Below are positions 44,124-55,384 of a DNA stretch of 64,000 nt, piece after piece; position 1 is the first letter of the stretch, and every line of letters starts with the position of its first letter. Made by a program: the position numbers and the translations under genes. Location: assembly GCA_034509755.1 (NCBI GenBank), contig CM067541.1, forward strand, positions 4,142,001 to 4,206,000, read 5' to 3'. The notes below the pieces were generated by a model that was not told where the DNA came from, searched no databases, and saw nothing but the letters and a program-made list of their open reading frames with translations. The stretch comes from Anisodus tanguticus. Taxonomy: Eukaryota; Streptophyta; Magnoliopsida; Solanales; Solanaceae.

Positions 44124-46437
44124 GCAAACAACTTCACGTATGTTTGCATAAATTTCAGATCATTTTTGCATGAAGTTCATGTCAAGTCACATATGACTGA
44201 ATTTTGGTCATTTTTATATGAAATTCGGACTATATATAAATTTACTTCAACCATTTTTTTTATAACTTTCGAATTATATATGACTTAATTTCAGTCATTT
44301 TTACATGAAATTTTGATTAAACATAACGCATTTGTAGAACCTTGGGAGATTATGAAATTCGTCAACCTATATATGCTTGATAATATTGATTATACTTTGC
44401 TCAGTTTTTCACTTGTAATAGTTCACTGTTATATTATCAAAACCAAGCAAAATAATGATACCTATAAATTGTAATAGGAGTATACAATAAAATCCCACAT
44501 AGGATGGGCAGAGTGTACGCATACCTTACTTCTACATTGGGAGGTAGAGAGGTTGTATCCGGTAAACCCTCGACACAAGAACAAAAACTTTAGAACAATA
44601 TATATAAAAGAAAATTCAGGACACAATATTATGAAAAGCATCATAAAGCTCACTGGAAAAAAAAGGAGTCGTAGCTATCATAAAATAATACGATAATCAT
44701 AGTAATTAAAGAAACATTTAGTACAAGTAACAGTAATCTAAGGACTAGGAACTACAAGAATAATACTACGACTATCAAAAATTTCTAAACTATAATATAA
44801 AGGGGGAAATATAAACAAGATAAGCAATGCGTTATGTATCAAAAATTTATGAAGAAAACACATTCTAGCAATTCTTTTGCGTTATTCATGTGATGGTTGT
44901 TCCCATAATCTCATTGGTGAAGCTTAAAGGAGTATATAATATATAAGGCAATTCTTGAGTAACATGCATCTCTTAGCTGGTTATAAATGTAAATTTTCTG
45001 CAAGAATTAGCGTGCCTTATATGGCATTGTGCAATTAAGCTACCCCGCAAAATTCCTTCCCGAAATGTTTCTACTAGTACTAAGTATCAAACTATTATAG
45101 GACTAATCATTTTCTTAGATGTGATAACAATTAAAGATATATTGTTTTAGGTATATGAAGTTGGTCACGCCTCGTGGCGGGTCCCAAGAATTCTGATAAT
45201 CGATTCAAAACATTAAAAAATAATATCTAGTATTTTTCTTATGTTAAGGGGATTTAAAAAATTTGTATGTGTATAAGAAATTATTTTATCCTAGTTACGC
45301 AATACAACGTCCCACGAAGAGGACCATGTGGCTCAACCACTGGTCACCTCTTTATTTTATTGAGTATACACAATCATTCTTCCAGTACAAGTATCATACA
45401 ATTTTGCTGATTAAAATTTAGACATATGAAATAAATTACCAAAAGATGTCCTTGTTAAGATTTGAACCAAGGTTTTATATGATTTTTATTTCGTTTTCTC
45501 AATTGCTAGGCCACATCATTGGATGCTCAAAATTATTCTTTCCCATTTATTTTTGTTGAAATAATTTTTCTGATAATCGCTAATGTACAATTCACCATAT
45601 AGAAAGTCAATCTAAATGTGATTTTCACTAATATTTACATCAAATTTTATTTTCTTCCAAAAAGTAAAAAACAAAAAGTGCTATATAATAAGATATAAAA
45701 AGTTTGTTTCACAAAGTATAGTATCTTTCTTTATAAATAAAGAGATTTCAGAATAACAAGATATACTCCGGCCCCAAAACAATGTAGAGTAGTCATATTC
45801 TATATATAATTCTTAACATTTAGAACAGATAATAGGACGAGGAGATTCATAAAGATTAAAAGAAAATTTATGAGTAACTCGGGATACCTGAAACAATGTA
45901 GAACAACATAACTGGAACGAATCGGACCATCAAAGATTGTGATAAAATGGATAGATTTCTTTATTCTTAATAAAATGTCTTGAGTTCAAGTCCTGAATAT
46001 GCAAAAGATCCTAATAGGAAATGCTTCTCCCTTAAAGAATATTGTGCGACGCGAGTCCAGATTAATCAAGGATACAAATCCGATATTGAATACCGTTTGA
46101 CAAAATGAAGACTTGATTGAATGGGTAGTGAAATAGAACGGCAAGTAGAAAGGTCAGAGTAGCAAGTTTTAATGTTAGGAAAAAGTTGGTGTGGCTTAGT
46201 TAAAGTAAGAAAATATATGATTCTTCTCATTATTTCATTTACTAGTGCGGTAAAAATCCATTTTAAGGGTTAGATTCATAGTAGGCGATGACTATCTTAT
46301 TAAACTATTCACGTGGTATCACCAGTAATAGATCAATTGAGGTTATTTATTTCACTTTTTGCTTTTAATAATTTTACAACTTTTTTTTTCTTTACTTTCA
46401 CGGCTGTGCTCGGTGGCACGACAACACTCGTACTATT
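44124..46437. other. Intergenic region, SINE fragment only
   Basis: No gene is supported. A Solanaceae-type SINE fragment lies at about 44482-44590. The remainder is AT-rich with no clear element boundaries. A retrotransposon-type phrase around 45300 (ACGTCCCACGAAGAGGACC) could not be placed. Confidence 0.45.
44482..44590 (-). mobile_element. SINE fragment (TS/SolS-like)
   Basis: ATAAAATCCCACATAGGATG, GCAGAGTGTACGCATACCTTAC, TCTACATTGGGAGGTAGAGAGG and CCGGTAAACCCTCGAC appear in this order, matching the larger of the units at 15222-15418 and extending into a GGTAGAGAGGTTG box. It is read as a minus-strand SINE with its TTG tail missing. Confidence 0.6.
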
Positions 46438-46442
46438 GAAAT
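46438..46442 (+). repeat. Target site duplication GAAAT (left)
   Basis: This is identical to 51502-51506, directly outside the right terminus. Five base pairs is the size made by Copia integrases. It shows that everything from 46443 to 51501 entered as one integration product. Confidence 0.85.
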
Positions 46443-46523
46443 TGTAAACGTGTAAATATAGGAAACAATATATTCTCTACCCATAATTAGAATATTTCCA
46501 TATATTGTGTAAATATAATTATG
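46443..46523 (+). repeat. Inverted partial LTR at the outer end of the Copia element
   Basis: These 81 bases are the reverse complement of the U3 end of the element's LTR (TGTAAACGTGTAAATATAGG...). They match the 46579-46784 LTR with about two mismatches. They run opposite to both full LTRs. The inner end joins gag-derived sequence through a shared GGTAAGA. Confidence 0.85.
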
Positions 46524-46575
46524 GTAAGAATACGGATTGTATGGCTGCTGGTACTGGAATGGACTTGGCGCCGCA
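46524..46575 (-). repeat. Displaced copy of a gag fragment
   Basis: This stretch is essentially identical to 50169-50218 inside the same element's gag and encodes the same SPFQYQQPYNPYSY. It lies outside the 3' LTR, between that LTR and the inverted partial LTR. The orientation equals that of gag. Confidence 0.85.
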
Positions 46576-46578
46576 TCA

Positions 46579-46784
46579 TGTGAGATGATATTAATCTCCC
46601 TTGGGGAGTCTTTCATTAATATCAATGTATATATAGAGTATAATATTTATCCCTTATACAATAGGAATCCTAAGCCTATACAAAAGAGGAATCCTAGTCT
46701 TACCATAATTATATTTACACAGTATATGGAAATATTCTAATTATGGGTAGGGAATATATTGTTTCCTATATTTACACGTTTACA
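46579..46784 (-). repeat. 3' LTR of the Copia element (206 bp)
   Basis: It begins TGTGAGATGA and ends GTTTACA on the plus strand (TG...CA). The neighbouring internal sequence on the minus strand is purine-rich (GGCGAGGGGTG), fitting a polypurine tract. It aligns end to end with 51296-51501. Just beyond it the sequence CA on the plus strand matches the start of the primer-site side of the other LTR, before switching to gag sequence. Confidence 0.88.
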
Positions 46785-49700
46785 CACCCCTCGCCGTCGG
46801 AGCGGGAGGAGGCCGGACGCCGAGACCGGATCTCGAAGTCAAGAAATAAGCGTCCGGGAAGTCCTTTGATAAATATGTCCGCATACCGATAGGATGATGG
46901 AACATGTAACACTCTGACATGGCCTAACGCAACTTTCTCACAAACGAAGTGTAGGTCTATCTCAATATGCTTGGTTCGCTGATGTTGAACCGGATTATGA
47001 GAAAGATAGATGGCAGAGATGTTATCACAATACACAATAGATGCCTGACGCAAAGGACACTGAAGTTCTAACAAGTAAATTTCGAGCCAACAAATCTCGG
47101 CCTACTACATTTGCAACGCCTCTACGTACTCGGCCTCTCAGACCGGAGCGAGATAGGGTAGCCTGTCGCTTGGTAGACCAAGAAATCAGATTATCCCCTA
47201 AGAAAACACAAAAGCCGGAGGTGGAGTGTCGCGTGTCCGGACACCCTGCCCAATCTGCATCTGTATATGAAAGCAACATGTCTGGTGCAGAGGGGTATAG
47301 GTGCAAACCATAATCAAGAGTGCCCTTAATGTATCAAATGATACGCTTAAGAGCAGTGAAATGAGACTCTCTGGGGGCATGCATGAATAAGCACACCTGC
47401 TGAACAACATAAGCTATGTCTGGCCTGGTGAATGTGAGATACTGAAGTGCACCTGCAAGGCTTCTATACAGAGTAGGATCAGAGACGGAGCACCATCCAT
47501 AGCACTGAGCTTAGATTTGGAATCAACTAGAGTAGGCACCTCTTTGCAGTTCGCCATCTTAGCCCTGTACACAATCTCTTCTGCATACTTACGCTGACAC
47601 AAGAACATATGATTGGCAGACCTGATCACTGATATCCCCAAAAAGTAACTCAGCTTCCCCAAATTAGTCATTGCAAATTCGGACTTGAGCAAGACAATAA
47701 TCTCATTTTTCAATCCGTCGGAGGAGGCAGTAAGAACAATATCATCCACGTAAAGTAATAAGTAAGCAATGCTACTACCTCGATGAAAAATGAAAAGTGA
47801 TATATCACTCTTGCTGCATACAAACCCAATCTACAAGATATACCTGGCAAAGCGATCATACCACGCACGGGGGGTTTGCTTCAGGCCATATAGTGACTTA
47901 CGGAGACGGTACACATAGTGAGGAACTGCTGGATGGGTAAACCCTGGTAGTTGATGCATGTAGATTGTCTCTCTCAGATCCCCATGTAAGAATGCATTCT
48001 TCACATCAAGCTGATGGATCGGCCAGTGTTTGCCCATGGCAATGCTCAAAACTATGCGGATGGTAGCCGGTTTGACAACCGGGCTGAAGGTCTCACCACA
48101 ATCAATGCCCTCCTGCTGATTTGTGCCATTAGCCACAAGACGGGCCTTATACCTCTCAAGATCCCCATTGTCTCTGAACTTGTGTCGAAATAGTCACATA
48201 CAATGAATGACATTCACCCCCTCAGGTTTAGGTACTAGATCCCACTTGTGTTGTTTAGTTAAAGCATTGAATTCATCATACATAACCGCACTCCAATTAG
48301 GGTCTTGTTTGGCCAATTTTGGGTTCTTTGGAAGTGGAGAGATGGTTTGGGCAGACAAGTTGAAATGGACTTTGGGTTTGAAGATTCCATGATTTGAACG
48401 AGTTTCCATTAGATGGGTAAGGACAGTGGGTGGCGGAGTGGTATCTGAGACGGGGGGTAAAGTCGGATAAGGAGAAGGTGGGGGCGAAGCCGTCGGAGGC
48501 GTCGCGGCTCCTGGATCGAGAGTCGCGGCGCTAGAAGGTTGACAGGCTTCTCTGAAGTTTGGGTGCCGCGGCGCCTCAGCACAGGGCCGCGGCGCTATCG
48601 ACGGTGTTTCAAAATAGTGCTCTCTGGAAATCAGGCGCCGTGGCGCCTCCCCTCGAGGCCGCGGCTCTGACGACGGAACAGAGGATGTGAGTTGTTCGAT
48701 TATTAGGGGAGAGATGGCAGACTCGTCAAGAAATGAGTAGTCATGTTTTTGGAATTTTAGAAGATTCGAGAACGGGAATGTGGTCTCATCGAATGTGATG
48801 TAACGAGATATGTGGATCTGACGAGTCGACAAGTCATAGCATAGATAGCCCCTATGGTTCGGCGGGAATTCTAGAAAGACACATAGAGTGGACCTAGGAG
48901 CGAGCTTGTGAGGGGCGGTGGAGCTAAGGTTGGGATAACACAGACAACCAAAAATCCGTAGATGATCATAAGAGGGGATTCTATAGTAGAGGATTTCGGT
49001 AGGGGTCATATTGTGAAGAGTGCTAGTTGGGAGAATATTTAGAGTGTATTCTGACATTTTAGCAGCATAGACCCAGAATGGTGGAGGGAGGGAGGCATGA
49101 ATCAATAGGGTGCGAATCATATTGTTAATAGTGCGGATGATTCTTTCAGCTTTACCGTTTTGTGGTGAGGTGCGAGGGAAGGAGAAGCGAAAGACCATGC
49201 CATTCTTGGTACAAAAGCGGTGAAACATAGAGTTATTGAATTCACGACCATTATCGCACTGAAATGATTTTACGCCTTTTCCAAATTGTGTTTGATTGAT
49301 CTTGCGAAACTCAAGAAATTTGACAAACACTTCCGATTTAAATTTAAGAGGCTATAACCAAACGTAGTGTGAAAAATCATCAAGCAACACAAGATAGTAT
49401 TTATGATCGAGAGAACTAGAGATAGGAGATGTCCATAAATCGGCATGTATGATATCAAAAGGAGCAAATGTAACACTAGTAGATGATTTGAACGTAAGAC
49501 GAATATGTTTGTCGAAAGAGCAAGAAACACAATTTTGGGCAAGTTTTCCATTACAAGCAATGAAATTGTTGCCTCTAAGAAAATTAAAAACTGGGACTCC
49601 TGGATGACCAAGCATATTATGCCAAGTTGAAGAAGAAACAGCTGCAAGAGTGACGGGAGAGCAAGATCTGGCAGCGAAAGTGGAAGTGAATGGATAGAGA

Positions 49701-51158
49701 TCCCTCGTGCTATTGCATCTCGTAAGAGGTGTCCCCGTATGAAGATCCTTCACAGTAAAACCAAAAGGGTCAAAATCCACAGAGACAGAATTATTACGAG
49801 TAAATTGGCGGACATATATGAGGTTCTTAATCATGTGTGGGGCATATAGGGTGTTTTTTAGGGAGAAGGGTGGATGAGGTGGTTGTGTGTATGAGGTACC
49901 ATAACCTTAACTGGAATGCGTTGTCCACTACCAACTGTAACATATTGAGGATGCTTTAAACTAAATAGTTTAGGAATAGTACCTGCAGACTGGGTGACGT
50001 GAGATGTGGCGCCTGAGTCCATGTACCAAGTATTGTCAGGCTGTTGCATAGAGAGGGTGCTGAACGTCTGACCCAACTCAGTGGGTGTCATGCCGGAGGA
50101 GGGCTGCGGGACCTGACCTTGCATAAAGTAAGCCTGCTGTGGGGCTGGAGCGGAGCCTAACAAACCGGGGTAAGAATACGGATTGTATGGCTGCTGGTAC
50201 TGGAATGGACTTGGCGCCACGACTCTGAACTGGGGCGCCGGCTCTGTACTAGGGCGCCGCGACGCTGTAGACGAACTGCTGAGGAGCCGTGGCCCAGTTG
50301 TTCTGCGATCTCTGTTGCTGTTGATGTTGTTGGTTCTGTGACCGCGACCCTTGCCACGACCACGGCCTCCTCTACCGCCGCGGCCTTTTCCACCCTTGTC
50401 GTCGCGGCCCTGCCGCTGTTGGGAGTTGTCTGGTGGCGTCTGATCTTGGGGTTGCGTGTCGACAGCTAACACCTGCTGGGCGTGCTCATCTTGCTTAGCA
50501 CGACGGGTTTCTTCGAGCAACAATTGTGAGCGAGCTTTGTTAAAACTCGGTAGCGGATCTGCCTGTTGAATTATGGTGGCCAAAGTATCATATTCTCCGA
50601 TAGTAAGGCCAGAAATCATTTGTAGCACCATTTTATCATTAGTGACAGGCGTGCCGATGTTGGAGAGTTGATCCACTAGAAGTTTAAGCTGCTTGCAGTT
50701 CTCAGAGACATTGGAGAAGTTTTCAAGACGTGTTTTGTTGAACTGTTATTCCAAATACACGGCACGAGTGTGCTTGTTGTCCTGAAAAATTTCCTCCAAA
50801 CGATTCTACAAGTCAAGGGCTGTGGAGTCAGATTTCATGATAGTAAGGAGCAAATCCTGAGAGATACTACCATATATCCATTGTTTGACGCCGGCGTCGA
50901 GACGATGCCAGATAGAATCATCAACCTCCGTAGGGCGCGGAATAGTGTCATCAATATGGTCAAGCACGTTATAGAGACATGCATGATTGCGAAAAAGTTC
51001 AACCCATGGAGAATACTAGTTGTTTTCTTGATCAAGAATAATGGGAATATGGTTCTTGATGTTGGAAACAAGAAGGCGGGATGAAACGGGGGTGATGACT
51101 TTGTGGGATTTGTGGAGGTAGAGGCGTCGAAATTGTGGAAAGAATCGGGGATAGCCAT
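46772..51158 (-). pseudogene. Copia gag-pol polyprotein, decayed
   Basis: The minus strand from ATG 51158 (MAIPDSFHNF) runs through gag, with a frameshift near 51080 and a stop near 50745. Gag has an arginine-glycine rich segment (GRGGRGGRGRGKGRG near 50370) and no zinc knuckle that I can find. The protease motif MDSGATSH is near 50010. Integrase shows the HHCC start (LGHPGV...C..C near 49600), ADLWTSP and SPQNGKAERI. Reverse transcriptase contains HQLDVKNAFLHGDLRE and LLLYVDDIVLTAS. RNase H contains YTDADWAGCPDTRHSTSGF and YCDNISAIYLSHNP. Pieces are open over 100-380 codons, so decay is moderate. Confidence 0.88.
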
Positions 51159-51280
51159 TTAGAGAAGAGAAGAAAGGAAGAACAAAACCCTAAAAGCAAG
51201 AAGAAAATCCGGGAGGGCCGCGGCGTAGGAGAGGCAACCGGCAACTGTGGAAGAGAAAAGTTTTTAGGGTTTTGTTTATT

Positions 51281-51295
51281 TGGCTCTTGATACCA
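51281..51295 (-). other. Primer binding site, initiator tRNA-Met type
   Basis: On the minus strand TGGTATCAAGAGCCA follows the 5' LTR directly. Copia elements usually carry TGGTATCAGAGC here, complementary to the 3' end of initiator tRNA-Met. One extra A is present compared with that form. Confidence 0.8.
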
Positions 51296-51501
51296 TGTGA
51301 GATGATATTAATCTCCCTTGGGTGGTCTTTCATTAATATCAAGGTATATATATAGTACAATATTTATCCCTTATACAATAGGAATCCTAAGCTTATACAA
51401 AAGAGGAATCCTAGTCTTACCATAATTATATTTACACAATATATGAAAATATTCTAATTATGGATAGAAAATATATTATTTCCTATATTTACACGTTTAC
51501 A
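51296..51501 (-). repeat. 5' LTR of the Copia element (206 bp)
   Basis: Same length and ends as 46579-46784 (TGTGAGATGA...GTTTACA on the plus strand). It adjoins the primer binding site on one side and the GAAAT target duplication on the other. Confidence 0.9.
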
Positions 51502-51506
51502 GAAAT
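51502..51506 (+). repeat. Target site duplication GAAAT (right)
   Basis: Matches 46438-46442 exactly and lies directly after the LTR terminus. Confidence 0.85.
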
Positions 51507-52229
51507 GGCTCATCGGCGAAAATGTTATCCACAACCAGTAGAGTTACTTGAATTATATTATTTGTTGAGAAAGATGGTGTCCTTGTTGAATTTTCACAAA
51601 TTGAATGTTGTTTCAAGTCTCCTTATATCACCTTTGGTTGCTCAAAGTCTACTATTTCTATTTTTCAGTCTCAATAATATAACATTTTGAAAGAAAATTG
51701 TATACACTATTAAAAGTATTAGTTACGAGTAAAGTTTATATTTTCGATTGAACAAAAATAAGAAAACTTAATTCACATGAATGCTTTAAATTAATTAAGA
51801 AAAGGGAATACGTTGATATTTACTAATAAATTTATATTATTCTATTATATGTGAAGAAATATTACAATGTCAAGCAAATTACCAACGTAGTCAAAGCAAG
51901 AATAGAATATATGATATATTTTCGATCGAGGGAATAAGTTGTCGCCTCCTCATAAGTCATATGATGTTGGATAATTTTCTCCTCATAAGTTAGAATTTGA
52001 TATTGAGTAAGACTCAAATCATTTTCTTGACATGATAATAGAGTCATACTTATTCCTATTTTTCATTTATCTAATGTTAGGCCTCCATTATTTTATGTTG
52101 TAAACACTCCAAATGTTCAACCATAGACGTGCAATGGATTCTAGGATGTTCCGTCGTTCCCACATTAGTTGAGGAAATGAGTTATTATTTTCTTAATGGT
52201 TTTGAGCAATCATTATTAATAGAATTAGA
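51507..52229. other. Intergenic stretch, nothing recognised
   Basis: AT-rich sequence between the two Copia elements. No coding region, no repeat with definable ends. Confidence 0.4.
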
Positions 52230-53450
52230 TTGCATTTAAAATTGTACATCTCCTATATTAGGTAGAATTAGATTTCTCTTGTAATTAACTGGCTGGATCG
52301 TCGGCCCAGTTGCTCGACCCGTAACTGGAGGGCAGGGAATTTGCGACGGTATTGTAGGTCTAACCACGATGACTCTATGGATAACCCAAAAACACACAGG
52401 GGGTAGAACGGGCTTGAAGTTTGTTAATTGTAGTTGACGAAAATAATGGATAACATAAACACCCAAAGATCATAAGATGTGAATATGAAGGAGTCTTATT
52501 ATAGAGGATTTGAAGAGGGGGGGGGGGAATATGACAATCCTTTGGTAGAAAGTATGTTAAGGAGATAAGTAGTCATTTGTAGAGCATGATGCCAAAAAAA
52601 TGGGGTACGGAAGCATGGATCAATAAAGTGCGGACAATATTATTAATGGTACAAATTTTGCGTTCGGCTTTCCCATTTTGTGAGGACGTATGAGGACAAG
52701 AGAAATGAAAATTTATTCCATTAGTACCACAAAAATTCCGAAACAACCCATTATCATATTTTTTGTCATTATCACATTGAATATTTTTTATTTTCCGTTC
52801 GAACTGGGTACGGATGAATGCTCTAAATTTTTAAAAAGTGGAAAACACTTGAGATTTTTTTGCTAACGGAAAAGTCCATAAAAAATTAGAATAATCATCC
52901 AAAAATAAAACATAATAACGATGGCCCAAAGAACTGAGAACATGATATGTCCATAAATCGCTATGAATAATATCAAATGACATTAAAGTATGAGAAGTAG
53001 AGTCTACAAATGGTAATCTAACAAGTTTTTCTAGTGGACAAGATTGACAAATTGGAGTACGACGCGTACCCTTACAAGAAATAAAATTATTTTTATATAA
53101 GGAAGAAACAATAGTCGACCTAGGGTGACCCAAACGTGCATGCCATAAGGAAGGAGCGAGAGCCGCAAAAGTAGATGGCAAGGCTTGACTCGAGAGACCG
53201 GATATGGGCGTGATAGGATAAAGATCTCTCCTACTAATGAGAGGAATCCTCGTATTGAAATCCTTCACAAAAAAACCAAAAGGATCAAAATCAACAGAAA
53301 CTCAATTATCAGTGGTGAATTTACGGAAAGACACCAAATTTTTAATTAAGTTAGGGGCATGAAGGGCATTTTTCAAGACAAGAGGGGGTGGGGGGAGACA
53401 ACGTTTTATGACAGTAACCACGAATTGGAATTGAATTGCCATTATCAATA
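52230..53450 (-). mobile_element. Second Copia relic: protease end and integrase
   Basis: The minus-strand frame 53268-52831 is open (KDFNTRIPLISRRDLYPITP; WHARLGHPRSTIV; ISCKGTRRTPICQSC; DIIHSDLWTYHVL; LFLDDYSNFLWTFPL). It represents the integrase zinc-binding and core regions. Upstream, broken frames match the protease-to-integrase linker (ALHAP-type near 53380). Downstream, fragments match the later integrase part (YDHLWVFGC-type and CVFLGYPSSHRG-type near 52400-52470), with stops. Related to, but clearly divergent from, the element at 46443-51501. LTRs were not found. Confidence 0.7.
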
Positions 53451-53788
53451 ATTATACCACGATTGTTGCTCAAATTGGAATAAAACGAGAGAGTTGGTAC
53501 CCCGTCCTTTTGTGTTAATATTATTCAGTTTATGTGAATTTTTACTCATAAAGATAATTCTGACGATTCTTTTGCAATACATAAGAAAATGGAATGAAAA
53601 TATGAACTTATTATATGAATTCAGTAAATATTCCGTGTATATCAGGACATCTATCATTCTTTACATCTTCAACTCTATCACTAAATCCTGTACGATTTTG
53701 ACGGAAGTGTACATCTTCTCCAAAACTGCACGTGGAAAAGTAGGGCAGTAAAAAATTGCTGTCACCCAATTGGTACAAGAGGAGGGAC

Positions 53789-54605
53789 TAGGGATGGCAA
53801 CGGATAGGATCTGGACCGGATCCTACTAGATCCAGATCCAGATCCGTTTTTCATACCTGAATCCAGATCCGGATCCAGATCCAGCGGGTCCATAAAAATA
53901 ATATCCAAATCCGGATCCATCGGATCCTCCGGGTCCACGGATAGGATCTGGATCCACATGTAAAAAAATTTACCTTGCTAAGAATTTTTTTTTTGAACTG
54001 AGAAACGATTTTTACTTAGCTAACGCCATCGTTTTTCAATTTTGAAATGTTCATATGAGATATTTTGTTCGTTGTCTCGTTTTGATTGTGAGCTATTAAT
54101 TAAAAATGTTGGACAATGACAATAGTTGTGGAAAATGCTTGACTAGTATTTCCACAATGCGAAACTTGCATGTGCTTGGAATCTTCATAAATGAAGTGAA
54201 TATAATTTTAACTACTTGTCTATGGAGATGTTAGTCATTCACTAATATAACATTGATTTTATTATCGAAGTTACCTCTTTATTTTTTTGTTTTTGAGTTA
54301 ACGCGGGGATAAATTAAACTTATTTTGAGAATTAAACTTGCAAGGATGTGCTTAGCAATTTTAAGAAAATACTTATAAAATTACATTCTAGGTTATGAAT
54401 ATTATTAATAAAAAATGGATCCACGGGTCGGATCTGGACCGGATACGGATCACAAATACAAGATCCAGATCCAGATCCGATCAGTCAGAAACGGATCCGG
54501 GTCCGATCCGGATCCGTCGGATCCAAATTTTGAAGATCCATATCCTATAAAACGGATCTGGATACACCGGATCCGGACCGGGTCCAGGATCCATTGCCAT
54601 CTCTA
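53789..54605. mobile_element. Non-autonomous hAT-like DNA transposon packed with GGATCC/GGATCTGG repeats
   Basis: The element starts TAGGGATGGCAACGGAT and ends CCATTGCCATCTCTA. GGAGGGAC flanks it on both sides (53781-53788 and 54606-54613), a perfect 8-bp target duplication. Both subterminal arms (about 53800-53955 and 54415-54600) are arrays of GATCCGGATC/GATCCAGATC motifs, in opposite orientation. The centre (about 53960-54410) is AT-rich without coding capacity. Length 817 bp. Confidence 0.87.
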
Positions 54606-54613
54606 GGAGGGAC

Positions 54614-55384
54614 AACGAGAGCACCAATATATCGTGGGGACTGTATTAATAGGGAGAATGGTAATTACATACATTTATATAAGAGTTAATCTTCAAACTA
54701 TTACAATTACTTCTTTTAAGGAAGAAGAAATAGAAAAATAAAAAAGAATTGAGTAATCTAACCAACTAAAAAAATAAAGAGATAAATTCATAGCATAATC
54801 TAATGGAATAATCCCCCTTTATATATAGTCATCTTCACACGTAGTGCCCGTTTTTTTTTTATCAGGATCCCAACGATAATTTGACAATTTCCCATCCATG
54901 TCCTCCCATAGATTAGTTAGGTTCATAACACTAACCCACTTTATCTATTGCTACTTTTCATTTGTTTTACTATTTTTACATGAAGCTTATCATTACTAAA
55001 CGGTGTACTAAACTACTCCATTTTAAGCAAGGTTCGTGACTTCATTCTTAAAACACAAGTAACATGTATTTATTGTTTGTGAGGAGAGAAATCAAAATTT
55101 GAACAAAATCTTCTGTTTGATTTGATTAGTTTATACCTAGTTATTAGATCAATGATGTTTAACTGCGAAAAGACTATATTGATTAATCAAAATATGTTAT
55201 TTGAACACTTAAACAAGCTTTAATTTAATGGTTTATTTTATTTAACATGTCACATCACTTGATACAGAGCATGATTTAATTGCTCATAAGTTTGATTAGC
55301 ATGCTACATTAGTGACACTGGTACGAACTTGGGCTTAGATTGAATGGACATTCAAATGGGCTTTGCAGTAATGAATCATTTCTT
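54614..55384. other. Intergenic stretch, nothing recognised
   Basis: AT-rich sequence with no supported gene or element boundaries. Confidence 0.4.

Larger units (their letters stand above)
46443..51501 (-). mobile_element. Copia LTR retrotransposon with an aberrant 3' end
   Basis: Read on the minus strand, the order is 5' LTR (51501-51296), primer binding site, gag, protease, integrase, reverse transcriptase, RNase H, purine tract, 3' LTR (46784-46579). A 50-bp gag-derived piece (46524-46575) and an inverted partial LTR (46523-46443) follow. The two full LTRs are both 206 bp and differ at about a dozen positions by hand count, many of them G/A or C/T. Both outer ends therefore carry the LTR terminus TGTAAACG in mirror orientation and the whole is bracketed by GAAAT. 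The element copies through an RNA intermediate. This copy has frameshifts and stops in gag and pol and is probably not autonomous. Confidence 0.9.

Noticed and set aside
47041..47313. Plus-strand frame of 90 codons
   Set aside because: Antisense to the RNase H part of the Copia element.
53762..54606. D/P-rich frames suggesting a repeat protein
   Set aside because: Translation of the GGATCC/GATCTGG arrays in the hAT-like element; no conservation expected.
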